A DNA stretch of 64,000 nt from Axinella damicornis (GCA_963931865.1 OZ007505.1:10839474-10903473); one strand, 5' to 3'. Positions 45,487 through 56,484 are shown, counted from the stretch's first letter. The notes: a model not told the origin generated them from the sequence alone. A program made the numbers and translations.

Positions 45487-45899
45487 TTTCCACGTGCTCT
45501 TCCGAGGTCAAAGTACATGCAAGCGCAGTGGCATGCCTCTTCCTACTAAAGCAGCTCAATCTTACGGCCAAGTACAGCAATTTACGCGCATAATCTCGAT
45601 TTTGACCCGGAAGCGTTTTAGTGCCCTTTTTGACCGGAGCCCTTCAAATAGCTCAGCTACTTGAAAAGGTGTGGTTGCTAAGGACTCTGCCGTTCAGCGG
45701 CGCTGCTATGAATTTTTAAGTAAACGCTGTTCAATTTCCTGCGAGTGCGAGCGTGCATGCGAGCGCGCACGCGAGTATAGTAGCGCTCGCGGGTTAGCCT
45801 GTAATGCTCGCGAGTATTATACGATTACCACGCGAGTCTCACGCAAGTCACTTGCGAGTGACACACGTGTGCCGTTTAACTTGCTCGTGGACAGCACTG

Positions 45900-46612
45900 T
45901 AGTCCCCCTATTGTGCTCGGGAATTGGGACACCCCTAAACATACACTGCCTGTATAGAGGCAGTTCTTTGATCTACTACCTGTAGCAGCAGTTCTTGCAC
46001 TTAATTTATCCTTTTGACAACGTTAAAGAAGTGGTGGCTGAGGCGGAAGGAGTTGGTATATGGCGGAAATCCCTGCTAACCTAGACCCCTGTCTCTCCCC
46101 CCCAATCAACCAGTCATTCCATTGTGCCGCTTTCATATGTGTCTTTGTGGTAGTCATTATTTTAACATATATACACCCAGCTCATCATTTTCATTTAATT
46201 AATACTCACGGTGCACGTGTACATGTATGTGTGATGGCCCCCACTGGCTCAGCATTCTCATTAAATCATTTGCCAAAACAATAATCGACAGAGCAGAGTG
46301 AAAATGGTGCATGCAGGATAGAATTGGTACGAGAGGTCTTCCTGACAGCTAGCAGAAATTTTATGTAAAACATTTTGTGCACTTTGCATTGATAAATTTA
46401 ATCAGGTGTTGCACAGCTCCATAAACTGTACTATCTTCTGACTCCACTGTGTGCTCTAATAAGCTTGCACTCCTTTTGATTGGATAACCTGTAGCATACA
46501 TGTCAACCCACATGCTGTAAGTGCGTACTCACCTCTTTCATGCAGCTGTGTAATTGATGATGTACGTATTGAGGTATGTTTTCATTGTGCTCCTATTTGA
46601 ACTTCAATACAG
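45900..46612. other. Gene C intron, 3' end
   Basis: Nothing recognised except the acceptor AATACAG before the ankyrin exon. A short frame at 46060 is unassigned. Confidence 0.45.
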
Positions 46613-48877
46613 GACCCTTTGTATAAAGAACTGGAGGAATTCGAGTACACACTTCATATCCATCAGTCACCGTCTGAGGCATCCAGTGAACACCACAGAA
46701 CAACTGAACTGCACCATGCTGCACAGAGAGGGGACCTTGAGACTGTTAGGCTATTTACAGAGGAGAAACACGAAAGCCCACTTCAGAAAGATGAGAGAGG
46801 AGACACTGCTCTTCACGCAGCTGCACTGGGAGGGAGTTTAGACGTGCTCAAGTATTTCATCAGAGAGAAAAACTGCAACCCTGCATGTCCAGGTTATCGT
46901 GGGAGAACACCACTTCATCTCGCTAGTGTTAAAGGTCACCTTGATGTGGTCAAGTACCTTGTTATTGAGCAGCAGGTAGACCCTCTGGGTCAGGATGAGG
47001 ATGGAAGGACTCCACTGCACTACAGTTGTGTAGGAGGTGATCTCAGCATTGTTACGTTTCTGACTGAGGAGATTGAGAAATACAATCCAATGAAGGAAAT
47101 TGTTGCTGATCTCAAAGAAAAGTTTGAAAACAATCCTCTACACTATGCAGTGTTGTTTGGTGGTCACTTGAACATTGTTAAATTCTTCATTTCAGACAAG
47201 AACTGTAGTCCGAACACACCAGGCCAGTATGGCAGAACCCCTCTTCACGCTGCTGCTGAGAGAGGTCACTTGCACATAGTGAAGTATTTGATTGATGAAC
47301 AAGGTTGTGATCCATCATGTTTGGATAGAGACAAAGTGACACCACTTCATTGTGCTGCAAACAATGGACATTTAGACATTGTGAAATTCCTTACACTGGA
47401 ACACCACTGCAATCCAACATCTAGAGATTCCTCTGGTAACACTTCCATAACAAGGGCAGCTCAGCGAGGCCATTTGGATGTACTCAAATTCTTCATCACT
47501 GATCAGAACTGTAGTCCGAACACTCCAGGCCAGTATGGCAGAACCCCTCTTCACGATGCTGCTGAGAATGGTCACCTGCACATAGTGAAGTATTTGATTG
47601 ATGAACAAGGTTGTGATCCATCATGTTTGGATAGAGACAAAGTGACGCCACTTGATCGTGCTGCAAACAATGGACATTTAGACATTGTGAAATTCCTTAC
47701 GCTGGAACATCACTGCAATCCAACATCTAGAAATTCCGATGGTAACACTCCCATCACAGGGGCAGCTCAGCAAGGCCATTTAGACATACTCAAATTCTTC
47801 ATCACTGATCAGAACTGTAGTCCGAACATTCCAGGCCAGTATGGCAGAACCCCTCTTCACTCTGTTGCTGAGAATGGTCACCTGCACATAGTGAAGTATT
47901 TGATTGATGAACAAGGTTGTGATCCATCATGTTTGGATAGAGACAAAGTGACACCGCTTCATCTTGCTGCAAGCAATGGAAATTTAGACATTGTGAAATT
48001 CCTTACACTGGAACATCACTGCAATCCAACATCTAGAGATTCCGATGGTAACACTCCCATCACAGGGGCAGCTGAGGGGGGCCATTTGGACATACTCAAA
48101 TTCTTCATCACTGATCAGAACTATAGTCCGAACATTCCAGGCCAGTATGGCAGAACCCCTCTTCACTATGCTGCTGAGAATGGTCACCTGCACATAGTGA
48201 AGTATTTGATTGATGAACAAGGTTGTGATCCATCGTGTTTGGATAGAGACAAAGTGACACCACTTCATCTTGCTGCAAGCAATGGACATTTAGACATTGT
48301 GAAATTCCTTACACTGGAACATCACCGCAATCCAACATCTAGAGATTCCGATGGTAACACTCCCATCACATGGGCAGCTGAGGGGGGCCATTTGGACATA
48401 CTCAAATTCTTCATCACAGATCAGAACTGTAGTTCGAACATTCCAGGCCAGTATGGCAGAACTCCTCTTCACGCTGCTGCTGAGAATGGTCACCTGCACA
48501 TAGTGAAGTATTTGATTGATGAACCAGGTTGTGATCCATCATGTTTGGATAGAGACAAAGTGACACCACTTCATCTTGCTGCAGACAATGGACATTTAGA
48601 CATTGTGAAATTCCTTACACTGGAAAAGCGTTGCAATCCCAACCCACAAGCTGTTTTGAACTCCACTCCTCTCCACTTTGCAGCGAGGAAGGGCCACTTG
48701 CAAGTAGTTCAGTTCTTTTTTGAGGAGCTGAAGTGTCCTCCCAACTTGAGAAATAAATGGAATATGACACCTCATCAGTACGCTAAAGCCTACGGCCATC
48801 GCAATGTGGCTCACTATTTGCAGAAGTTTGAACATTCAAGCTACTGTAAGTGGATACATACGTCCACAGATGTGTAG
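46613..48877 (+). CDS. Gene C exon 8: 21 ankyrin repeats
   Basis: A 755-codon open exon entering in phase 0 after TTCAATACAG and ending in TAG at 48877. A 25-residue acidic start (DPLYKELEEFEY) leads to 21 ankyrin repeats of about 34 residues (TPLH-AA-GHL-IVKYL). Repeats 6-19 are a three-repeat module (GRTPLH / KVTPLH / GNTPIT), 102 residues, repeated almost identically. Ankyrin arrays are protein-binding solenoids, and this is the likely sensing or scaffold part. A strong donor GTAAGTGG at 48846 (phase 1) could extend the gene further, so the visible stop may belong to one isoform. Could also be a separate gene if the upstream exons are not used. Confidence 0.85.
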   Translation, partial: DPLYKELEEFEYTLHIHQSPSEASSEHHRTTELHHAAQRGDLETVRLFTEEKHESPLQKDERGDTALHAAALGGSLDVLKYFIREKNCNPACPGYRGRTPLHLASVKGHLDVVKYLVIEQQVDPLGQDEDGRTPLHYSCVGGDLSIVTFLTEEIEKYNPMKEIVADLKEKFENNPLHYAVLFGGHLNIVKFFISDKNCSPNTPGQYGRTPLHAAAERGHLHIVKYLIDEQGCDPSCLDRDKVTPLHCAANNGHLDIVKFLTLEHHCNPTSRDSSGNTSITRAAQRGHLDVLKFFITDQNCSPNTPGQYGRTPLHDAAENGHLHIVKYLIDEQGCDPSCLDRDKVTPLDRAANNGHLDIVKFLTLEHHCNPTSRNSDGNTPITGAAQQGHLDILKFFITDQNCSPNIPGQYGRTPLHSVAENGHLHIVKYLIDEQGCDPSCLDRDKVTPLHLAASNGNLDIVKFLTLEHHCNPTSRDSDGNTPITGAAEGGHLDILKFFITDQNYSPNIPGQYGRTPLHYAAENGHLHIVKYLIDEQGCDPSCLDRDKVTPLHLAASNGHLDIVKFLTLEHHRNPTSRDSDGNTPITWAAEGGHLDILKFFITDQNCSSNIPGQYGRTPLHAAAENGHLHIVKYLIDEPGCDPSCLDRDKVTPLHLAADNGHLDIVKFLTLEKRCNPNPQAVLNSTPLHFAARKGHLQVVQFFFEELKCPPNLRNKWNMTPHQYAKAYGHRNVAHYLQKFEHSSYCKWIHTSTDV

Positions 48878-49856
48878 TGCATCCATACACAGTACTATCT
48901 TGCACTGATTGTGTAGGCTCAGTAATTATAAAACAGCAATTTTGTATCTCTAATCGTTAAAATCTCGTTTGTACTCAATCCTGCAGCCATTGTTTATGCT
49001 TGTAGACCTGCAGACTGCAGAGATCCCATCATTGTTCTTATACCGGTACTTACTAGCTGTCGTGACCAAAGTATCCTTTACTGTACACTCCATCCATCAT
49101 CACTTTTTGTAGTTGATCCACAACTTAATTACATGTTTTTATAATGTATTTGATATTGTTATGGTTATTATCATGTCTTTGTTGTATTGTTTGTGTGACA
49201 ATAATATTATGCCCTAAGCAGTAGCCACATTTGTTGGCCTTCACCACGTGCCTCCATACAGTCCTCATCATTTGCCTGAGCACATCCAGAGGGATGTACA
49301 TGTAGTCTGCATGCGTGGGAACAAGGCCACCATGCGCAGGTCAGTTGGTCCCTCCCATTCAATTAGGCAGGCTAGCACTAGCTGCTCCCACCAGTTGATG
49401 GTGCACATGAGCAGGAGATCGTGGGTCAAGGATCATCTGGATTTCTATGGTATGTTAATTGAATAGGGGCGGGCAGCTCCTGATAATACGTACACTATCA
49501 TTGCAACTTCCTCACTGTTCATACAAATTATGCTGGACTCAGTTTGCAAAGAGAGAACACGGACAAGCAATTGACAACACATTACAGTAACGATGGGGAT
49601 GTCCCTGCTATCTGATCAACAACACACTGTGGGGATGTCCCTGCTATCTGTTTTCTGGGTTGCACTCGGCCAGGTAGGTTGCTGGCACATAGCCCTTCTT
49701 GGAGTCCCTGATCTGAACCAGCCACCACTCTCTGCAGCCTATTCTGTCATGGGCACACAGCAGTCACCACCTGGCCCGCACCCACACTGAGCTCCGCTCT
49801 GTCCTGGGCTTCAAACTCGTACAGCACCTCCAGTTTTGTGCCTATTGCGGGCTCCT
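48878..49856. other. No supported gene
   Basis: AT-rich 3' flank of gene C. A short imperfect repeat of GGGGATGTCCCTGCTATCTG occurs twice at 49593-49650. Confidence 0.45.
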
Positions 49857-49874
49857 AGTGTGTGTGTGTGTGCG

Positions 49875-49970
<96 letters not shown>
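49857..49970. repeat. (GT)n microsatellite
   Basis: About 55 GT units with a few GCGT interruptions at the 5' end. Confidence 0.97.
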
Positions 49971-49972
<2 letters not shown>

Positions 49973-50244
49973 TGGGTTCTCGTTCTGCGTAATATACAAT
50001 TACTTGTGCTATCAGCAGTCACAAGCCAGAAGGATCAACATAGCTGGAGATGAAGATGAAGTTTGGTTTTGTAGGAAATGTTTAGTTCTATAAATACATA
50101 AATTATCACTTAGTTGTACATTCATAAAGTTAGTCTTGTATTCTACAGATTTATAGTATTCCAAGTTTGTTATTTCACGTGACTTTTGTACATTCACTTT
50201 TGAATGTATTTCTACATGGAACTTAACATTTTATAATACACAGC

Positions 50245-50500
50245 GGGATGCCCATGCACATTCACCATAAACGGGTATTAGGATGCCCATATTTATGGGC
50301 ATCGGGTGACTATGTTTGCGTGAAATTGAGCATCTGGATGAAAATCTCAGCTGGATGCCTATTTTCACAGCAGGATGCCCATATTCACTGTAAATATGGG
50401 CATCAGGATGCCTGTATTCACATAAATATGGGCATCGGGATGCCTATATTTGCGTGAAAATGGGCATCGGGGATGCCCATTTTCGGGGGTGCCTATTTTC
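50245..50500. repeat. Degenerate tandem/inverted repeats
   Basis: Many copies of GGGATGCCCAT and its inverse ATGGGCATC at 20-35-bp spacing. Could fold into multiple hairpins. Confidence 0.75.
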
Positions 50501-50519
50501 ACTTGACACCGGCCCACCT

Positions 50520-50635
50520 CATGCTCAACGTGCGCGGCAATTTAGCGGGAAAATTTAAGCTCACAGCTAATCGTGCAGTAGGTCCTGAAGCAGTGTTGTC
50601 TGGACCTCTCAGCTGTGGAGAAGAGTCCTGTCCAG
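50520..50635 (+). CDS. Candidate exon upstream of the CARF/MULE pseudogene
   Basis: An open segment reading LMLNVRGNLAGKFKLTANRA and ending EESCP at CCAG|GTACAC in phase 1, which fits the next exon at 50730. It might instead be a downstream exon of gene C, whose ankyrin exon has a phase-1 donor. Weak. Confidence 0.25.
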
Positions 50636-50729
50636 GTACACATATATACACACATCATTTTGAGTAGAATAACAAAGACATAATATTAACTATGATCAAA
50701 GTTGAATCATCCATATTCATACTACACAG

Positions 50730-52749
50730 TTCAGGGATGTCTAGCTCTCCAGTTTGGGCTGAAGGCCTAAAGAAACGTGGGACATAGCTACTATGAAGGC
50801 TACGTTGAAGATTTGGAGGGCACCCTTGAGTCACATCGGCGAGACACAGTCACAACATGGGATATCCGCCGATCGGCACAAAGGAAACAACCTACACCTG
50901 GAGAAACAGACAAGGAAAATAAATCCGCAAAGCTTGTAAGTCCCCAGTGATAACTGTTTGTGTAATATCTACTCATAATTAGGGTAATGAACTTGCTACT
51001 CCTAAGGCACAAGTAGTACCTGAGGCTGAATACCTAATTTGCAATAATTATACATCTACTTCACACTGTCTACTTTCACCATGTGATTACAGGGGAAATC
51101 GTGGATTATGTGGAGCCGCTCAGGAGTCTCCTTTCAGAACACACCTTTTGAGGTTGTGCGGAAGGAAACTAGAGAGTGTCAGTTTGGACCACACTACTTC
51201 AAGAAGGGGGACAGAACATCCAGCCGAATCTATCTTCAGGGAACACGGAAGCTGGGATGCCACGCACACATTGAAATTTGTGAGTACAGGCTTTATCCCG
51301 AATACGCTCTCTCAGCAACAGAGGTCAAGCACCTAACCAGCAAAAAACTTAGACAGTTGCGGGAAACGAAACTACATTCACTAAAACAAGCGCTGGAAGA
51401 AGGAAGTCCTATCAATGTGGCCACCACGTTTTTTGTTTCTTTACCCACACACGAATCACATGAAAAGTCTCACCCAACTCGCATACTCTGTGGGGCTGCA
51501 CAGAAGGTTCATCCCCTCATTTCAAAGAAAATTGAAGATCTAGTGCGAGAAGGCTCAACCGATCCAAATGAAGTTCAGAGAGCCCTGAGAGAGTATGTAA
51601 GGAATCAATGCTCTACCCCAAAACCTGATCGAGCATACCCTACAACCACTGACATCCGTAACCACATGTACAAGGCTAAAGTTGCACTGCAACTCTCAAA
51701 ATTTGATCAAGAAAATTTAGCCTTGAAAATCGAGGAGTGGAAACGGTTGAATCCAGATGAATACCACTTTTTCCGACCATATGTCAGTGAAACAGACTCG
51801 GTTGAAGTCAAAAGTGGAGAAACTTCCTGTGGGGTTAAGCTGACACAAACTCTGTTATGGGTTCACCAGCAACAGTGGCAAAGGGAACTCTTGACCAGAT
51901 ATGGCAATCACATTAGCCTGATTGATGCTACATATCGTACAATGAAGTACGAACTGCCCCTTTTCTTTGGGAGTGCATTGCAGAGGCATTGAATGTCCTG
52001 AGAGAGTGGAATTGCAACTGGAATCCACCCTTCTTTCTTAGTGACTTTTCAGAGGCAGAGTTTTCTGCACTCAAGCAGTCATTCCCTAGTACAACTGTCT
52101 ATGGTTGTGACTTTCACAGGGAACAGGCATGGACACGGTGGGTACAAGACAGGAAAAATGGTTTGGAACGGAGTGATGCCGACTGCCTACTGGACTTACT
52201 GCGTGCTTGTGCCTGGCCACCACCTGGAACTGATGACTGTGCTGTGTGGAAGACGAATGTGCATGTTCAGAACTGGTTGACTGCAACTTGACTGGCTGAG
52301 GCCAGACAAGGGAATTTCCCTACTTAATTAGTAGCCACTAAGTACGTAGTTTGCAGCAATAACAAATGCTGCACTACATTGTATATATAATTGAGTAATC
52401 CAAACCAAGTACAGTTGTTTAGCAGTGAAACTATTCTCCTACCTCCTCATTAGAGATGGGCGCGTGCCTTCAGAGATAATGAATTTCACGCAGCTGTTGA
52501 CACTACAATGGCACTGAAGCTCAAAACAAAGTGCCAAAGTACAAATATATGCCAAAACAGAGAGCAGGAACTTTGTCAGCGTTGGTCTGTCTCTTGGTGG
52601 AGAGGTTCCTGCCTGAGGCTCAGAAGAGCTATGTACTACCAAACCTGAAGGCATCTGAGTGGTACCGACGCTACAATGACAGGCTTTCTGCGAGGGAGAC
52701 TCAGATCAGTCATCCTACACTGCCTCGACAGACAGTCACGAAGCAATAA
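50730..52749 (+). pseudogene. CARF-like / MULE-type transposase pseudogene
   Basis: Exon 50730-50935 reads LALQFGLKA, a TAA, then NVGHSYYEGYVEDLEGTLE and TVTTWDIRRSAQ, ending at CTT|GTAAGT. Exon from 51093: CQFGPHYFKKGDR, LQGTRKLGCHAHIEI (zinc-binding-like ALS2CR8/CARF region), then TFFVSLPTHESH, YPTTTDIRNHMYKAKVAL and the MULE core LIDATYRTMKYELPLFF (first catalytic Asp). At about 51972 roughly 30 codons are missing with a frame change; the next frame resumes ALNVLREWNCNWNPPFFLSD and YGCDFHREQAWTRWV. A later piece, ERFLPEAQKSYVLPN at 52531-52749, is the family's C-terminal part. Cut-and-paste transposase or a domesticated relative, dead in this copy. The family is known to me from cnidarian, fish and sponge proteins. 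Confidence 0.78.
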
Positions 52750-53067
52750 GTACCATGGTGGAGATTTGAGGGAAGGAGGGAAAGAAGGAGTGTTCACACT
52801 ACAGAGGCTTCCAATCTGAATGTATATCCCTGACCCAGTGACCCTGCACTACAGACTAAATTTAAAGCAAGTCAGTCTTTCTCTCTCTGTATATGTATAT
52901 AGCTACGTAATACATAGGCCATGTGTGGATCCCAGATCCTAACCTAGGCGCTCATGTTAAAGGTGGTGTCACTCTCCGTAGACACCGAAGTCAGTAGCCT
53001 CGTTCCCAGGCCATCGCCTACGAAATCAGTGCAATTTATAATAATATATGCAAGACCGGGGTCTACC
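52750..53067. other. No gene; half foldback end
   Basis: Contains GTAGCCTCGTTCCCAGGCC at about 52994 without a partner. Confidence 0.5.
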
Positions 53068-53378
53068 TAGTCTCGCGGGGCCAGACCCACACGGAAGGGA
53101 GGGTCTGGTCCAGTTACAATGACACTCTTGTTCTGCACAGTCAGCACAGACCGTTCTTCAAGTACCTGTTACCACTACTGTTTTGATTGTTACGTAACTG
53201 GACTTGCATAGGACAAGGTGTGAACTGTGAATAATCTTACAGATCAGCTTTGTAGTATTAATTACGCAGCTTGATTGCATACCAAATTCCAAGAAACCTT
53301 CTGGGGTGTCAAGAACAAATTGCTAATTCTAACTCGACCAGACCCTCCCTTCCGTGTGGGTCTGGCCCCGCGAGACTA
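53068..53378. mobile_element. TIR element, TAGTCTCGCGGGGCCAG variant
   Basis: 311 bp with inverted arms of about 47 bp (TAGTCTCGCGGGGCCAGACC and its inverse). No coding frame. Termini suggest a subfamily of the TAGCCTCG foldbacks. Confidence 0.88.
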
Positions 53379-53464
53379 GGGTCTACCACAGTGCGGGGGC
53401 GATCCTTTGATGTACCGCGGAGGTTATCCTCCGCTATGACGTAATCGAACCACACTGTGCTGAG

Positions 53465-53552
53465 AATCAGAGAGTTGTAGCTGTCTAGCAGCCGGATCCA
53501 GCTGTCTAGCAGCCGGATCCAGCTATCTAGCAGCCGGATCCAGCTACTAACG
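53465..53552. repeat. Tandem repeat of about 23 bp, three to four units
   Basis: Units of CTAGCAGCCGGATCCAGCT. Confidence 0.88.
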
Positions 53553-53587
53553 TGACTTGGAGGTTATGTCTGTGGTAGAAGCCGGAT

Positions 53588-54157
53588 CTACCGTAGATCG
53601 GGAAATTTTCGCCGTAATTAATTTTTCGTCGATATTGCATTACGACGAAAATCAAAATCAAAAACACGAAATAATATTTATGATTCTATTTAGCGTGTGA
53701 GTTTTCGTGAATCGAAGTACAAGCATAGTTCTGCTGCGCTACCAGAAACCTGTCGATGGTGTTCCTGATCCTGGAAGATCGCTGAGCTCTTCCATACCAG
53801 CCCAAGCGCGCGATCGCGGAAGCGAACTTCTGAAGGCAGTTGGAACCGCGGACCGAGACAGACGGGTGAAATCTTTCGAGGTAAGTAGCCGATGGCAGTT
53901 CCCTCTCTACCAGTGATACGGCATGGGTGTCTGCTGCATTCCCTCGCTGGCGCTGATCCGAGGCTGCTCCAGCTTCTCTCCAATGGCGCGACATGGTATC
54001 TGGTCCCGGGATCGGGAACGTGCACGTGTACGCGTGAACAAAATTATTTTCGCGTGGTTTAATTTTCGTCGGTGTGCTCGAGCGACGAAAATAAAACAAC
54101 GCGAAAAATTAAAAGGCGAAGTATATTTAACGCGAAAATTTCCGGATCTACGGTACT
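53588..54157. mobile_element. TIR element with TACCGTAGATC ends
   Basis: TACCGTAGATCGGGAAATTT at the left and AAATTTCCGGATCTACGGTA at the right; subterminal TTTTCGTCG/CGACGAAAA and CGCGAAAA repeats on both sides. 570 bp. Frames on both strands inside it are not recognised. Confidence 0.8.
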
Positions 54158-54228
54158 ACTTCAACGCGGAGGTTATGCTCCTTCTTTCCCATGGAGGATA
54201 AATCGCATAACCTCCGCGTCGACGTAGT
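54158..54228. repeat. Palindrome next to the TACCGTAG element
   Basis: CTACTTCAACGCGGAGGTTAT and its inverse ATAACCTCCGCGTCGACGTAG around a short centre (listed arms share CGCGGAGGTTAT). The word also occurs at 53418-53440. Confidence 0.7.
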
Positions 54229-55427
54229 AGATCCTATACTTTTTATGCTGCTTGGTAACAAATAGTCTTTGACCCCAGTGTTGGAGTCTACTCTACAATG
54301 TCCTCCCAGGGCTGTCGGAACCAGTCCGGTTTGTCCAGCCATTGGGGGCTTAAAAAAATTCCTTTTGCTATTATAATTACTGTATAGAGTCTATGTGTAC
54401 CTCGTGCAACAACATCGGATCATGGCAGAATCAGCTGGCCCTTTAATACCAACCTCGTTCTCTGACCTCTCCGAATGATCGTTCAGGAACAAGACTGTTG
54501 TACAACGTTCGTTCCAACCTAGCCGGTTTGACAGCTTTTCCTGGCTGTACTACGGTGAGAGCTGTGATGTAGCATACCGCAGAGAGAACTATGTTTAAGC
54601 CTCTGGTTACCACCTGATGCACTGAGATCTGTCAGCAGCTAGCTATGCCTCTGAAATGGCCTCAGAAAGCACCTCAGAAGATGGATAATCTCCTGGGGTC
54701 ATGCCCCCAGACCAACCTTAGTAACACACGCTAAAAATTTGGCGATGAGCTTCGCGTCCCAACATAAGAAAAAATTTTTTCCTTCGCACCGCAACATACA
54801 CCAACCCCTGCCCTGATCACTCTGCAACTGCTTCCTCCCATGTCTCAATCCCATGATCATAATTATTGGGACGTTTCTGTGCCTGACTCAAGTTAAGGTA
54901 CATGTAGCTTTTTCACAGCTACTTCCTATTATCAGCTCCTTGGCTTCACCCCTCAACAGCTAGACCGTTCTTTGTAAAATGCAGTAACTGTTGTAGTGTT
55001 TTTGTACTGTTGCTGTTCACAAAGTTACCCATCGTATTCAGCCAGTGTGGGGTATGTGACCTCCAGGCACTTCAAGTTGCTGTTGCTGTAATTACAGCAT
55101 TGCTTGCCCACCATAGTGCATAATTATATTATTGTACATGTATTCTTGGTAGTAAAGGGATGACTAGTTGGCAAGTGTGTGGTATATGTGCATGCCAACA
55201 TACATGTAGAACACTTTGCCTAGTGCAAACAGGATAAACAAAGCTTATCTCAGCCTTGCTCTCTGGTTTCTGTGGCCACAAAAGAGCTTGGGAATGAGGC
55301 CAAGCTTACCTTGGGCAGGGTTGATCCTTGTCTATCTTCTACTCCATTCCCAGGTCCAAAGAGGATAGTCTGGTCTTATACAGATCGAGTCATGGAATTG
55401 AAATGGAGGCTGTGAGCTTGCAGAGGC
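54229..55427. other. No supported feature
   Basis: Upstream region of the lipase gene. Half foldback ends at about 55288 and 55345. No promoter motif can be fixed. Confidence 0.45.
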
Positions 55428-55606
55428 ATGGATAAGGATAGGACCAGTTTTGTAGAAGGAGATCAGAAAACCAGTGCATGCGCAAATCCGGTACCTTCCG
55501 AGATCTCTTCTAAAACAGAATGGGGGAGTTTTGGTCTGAAAAGTACTTGGAATGAATACCAACTATACTGTCACAGCTGGGAGTGCACAAATATGATGAA
55601 TCCCAG
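55428..55606 (+). CDS. MGLL: Monoglyceride-lipase-like, exon 1, copy 2
   Basis: ATG at 55428 (GCATGGATAAG) gives 59 codons plus two bases to the donor CCCAG|GTAAGT. The end, NEYQLYCHSWECTN, matches the first beta strand region of monoglyceride lipases (a Tyr/Leu strand followed by W-E/C-P). The 30-residue N-terminus before it is not conserved and may not be the true start. Joins the next exon in phase 2 to give R-ALLF. Confidence 0.6.
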
Positions 55607-56093
55607 GTAAGTATGGTTCGAAAATTTCTCCGAAAATCTCGGTGAAACATATACTAGACCAGGTGGAATAAGTGGGTGTTTATGGAGGGTGACCACACAT
55701 GGGTATTTTTCCACTTAAGTTGGAACAGGGTCAGTCATATCTTCAGGGGGTAAAAATACCATCCTTTCACTTTGCAGAGCCTCCGTAGTGGAGTTTTGTA
55801 CTTGAGCTGGTTAAGTCTCAGGTATCCTTCATTCCCCATTTACATCAATTACTGTAATACATTTATGGTGGGGTGGACTGGATAGTGTCATATTTATGAT
55901 CACATCCTCCATGCAGTCTGAATTCAGCTGGAAAGTAGTGATCTCATGTCCCATTCTGGTAACCTCGTTCCCAGGCCCCCGCCCAGCTTTTCGTCGCTTC
56001 CAGTATGCGTTCTTCACGCAACCGAACATGGCGCTGGCCAGGGAATTAGGCTACCATTCCGGCAGGCCGTCATTAGTGCTTGTCTCACTGCAG

Positions 56094-56200
56094 GGCACTG
56101 TTATTCTGTGCATGTGGTGTGACTGAACATGTGCATCGGTATGAAAAGCTTGGCCAGTTGCTAGTGGATAATGGAATACTGATGTTCGGCCATGATCATG
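56094..56200 (+). CDS. MGLL: Monoglyceride-lipase-like, exon 2, copy 2
   Basis: 107 bp after CTGCAG, reading ALLFCACGVTEHVHRYEKLG and LLVDNGILMFGHDH, the lipase segment with the G-x-x-EH-x-x-RY motif. The oxyanion-hole motif is usually H-G; here it is C-G, which may weaken activity. Leaves in phase 1. Confidence 0.78.
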
Positions 56201-56484
56201 GTATGTTCATATCAGCAATTGGTAGTGTGATCAACTTAGCAATGCAAGGTGCTTAATACTGTGAGAGACTGTTGACAGTACTGTTAGACATTGCTAGTTT
56301 CTCTACAAACAGGGCCTGGATGTATGCTTTCCAAGACAAATTAGACACTCAGAGAAATCATCCGGAGGCTAATCAGACTAGTCTAAGACACATCACACTT
56401 CTTGGGAGCACTCTCTTGCAAACTAACACTGGAATACTATTTGTAGGCAATGTTTGATCTCAGCTCACAACCACTAACTCAGTG

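Larger units (their letters stand above)
42721..45645. mobile_element. Inner TIR element with 4-bp TSD (Sola-like candidate)
   Basis: GAAGGCCTCCGGTCAAAAAG at the left and the inverse of GAAGGGCTCCGGTCAAAAAG at the right; about 30 of the first 34 positions match. Flanked by AAAT on both sides (42717-42720 and 45646-45649). A 4-bp duplication and a DNC-GQN-containing transposase recall the Sola group, which I propose only as a candidate. It carries two convergent coding regions. Confidence 0.85.
41082..45899. mobile_element. Outer TIR element (CAGTGCC ends, TA target)
   Basis: CAGTGCCGTCCACGAGCAAG at 41082 and its inverse (one mismatch) ending at 45899, both flanked by TA. Subterminal CTCGCGAG-type repeats at both ends. 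TA duplication and CAGT termini suggest the Tc1/mariner-pogo group, but I find no matching transposase. It sits in the large intron of gene C and contains a second element (42721-45645); without it the outer element is about 1.9 kb. Confidence 0.85.

Noticed and set aside
46838..48835. Minus-strand ORFs over the ankyrin exon
   Set aside because: Antisense shadows of the repeat module, recurring with the same 306-bp period.
49811..50093. Cys-Val and Thr-His repeat ORFs
   Set aside because: Both strands of a (GT)n microsatellite.
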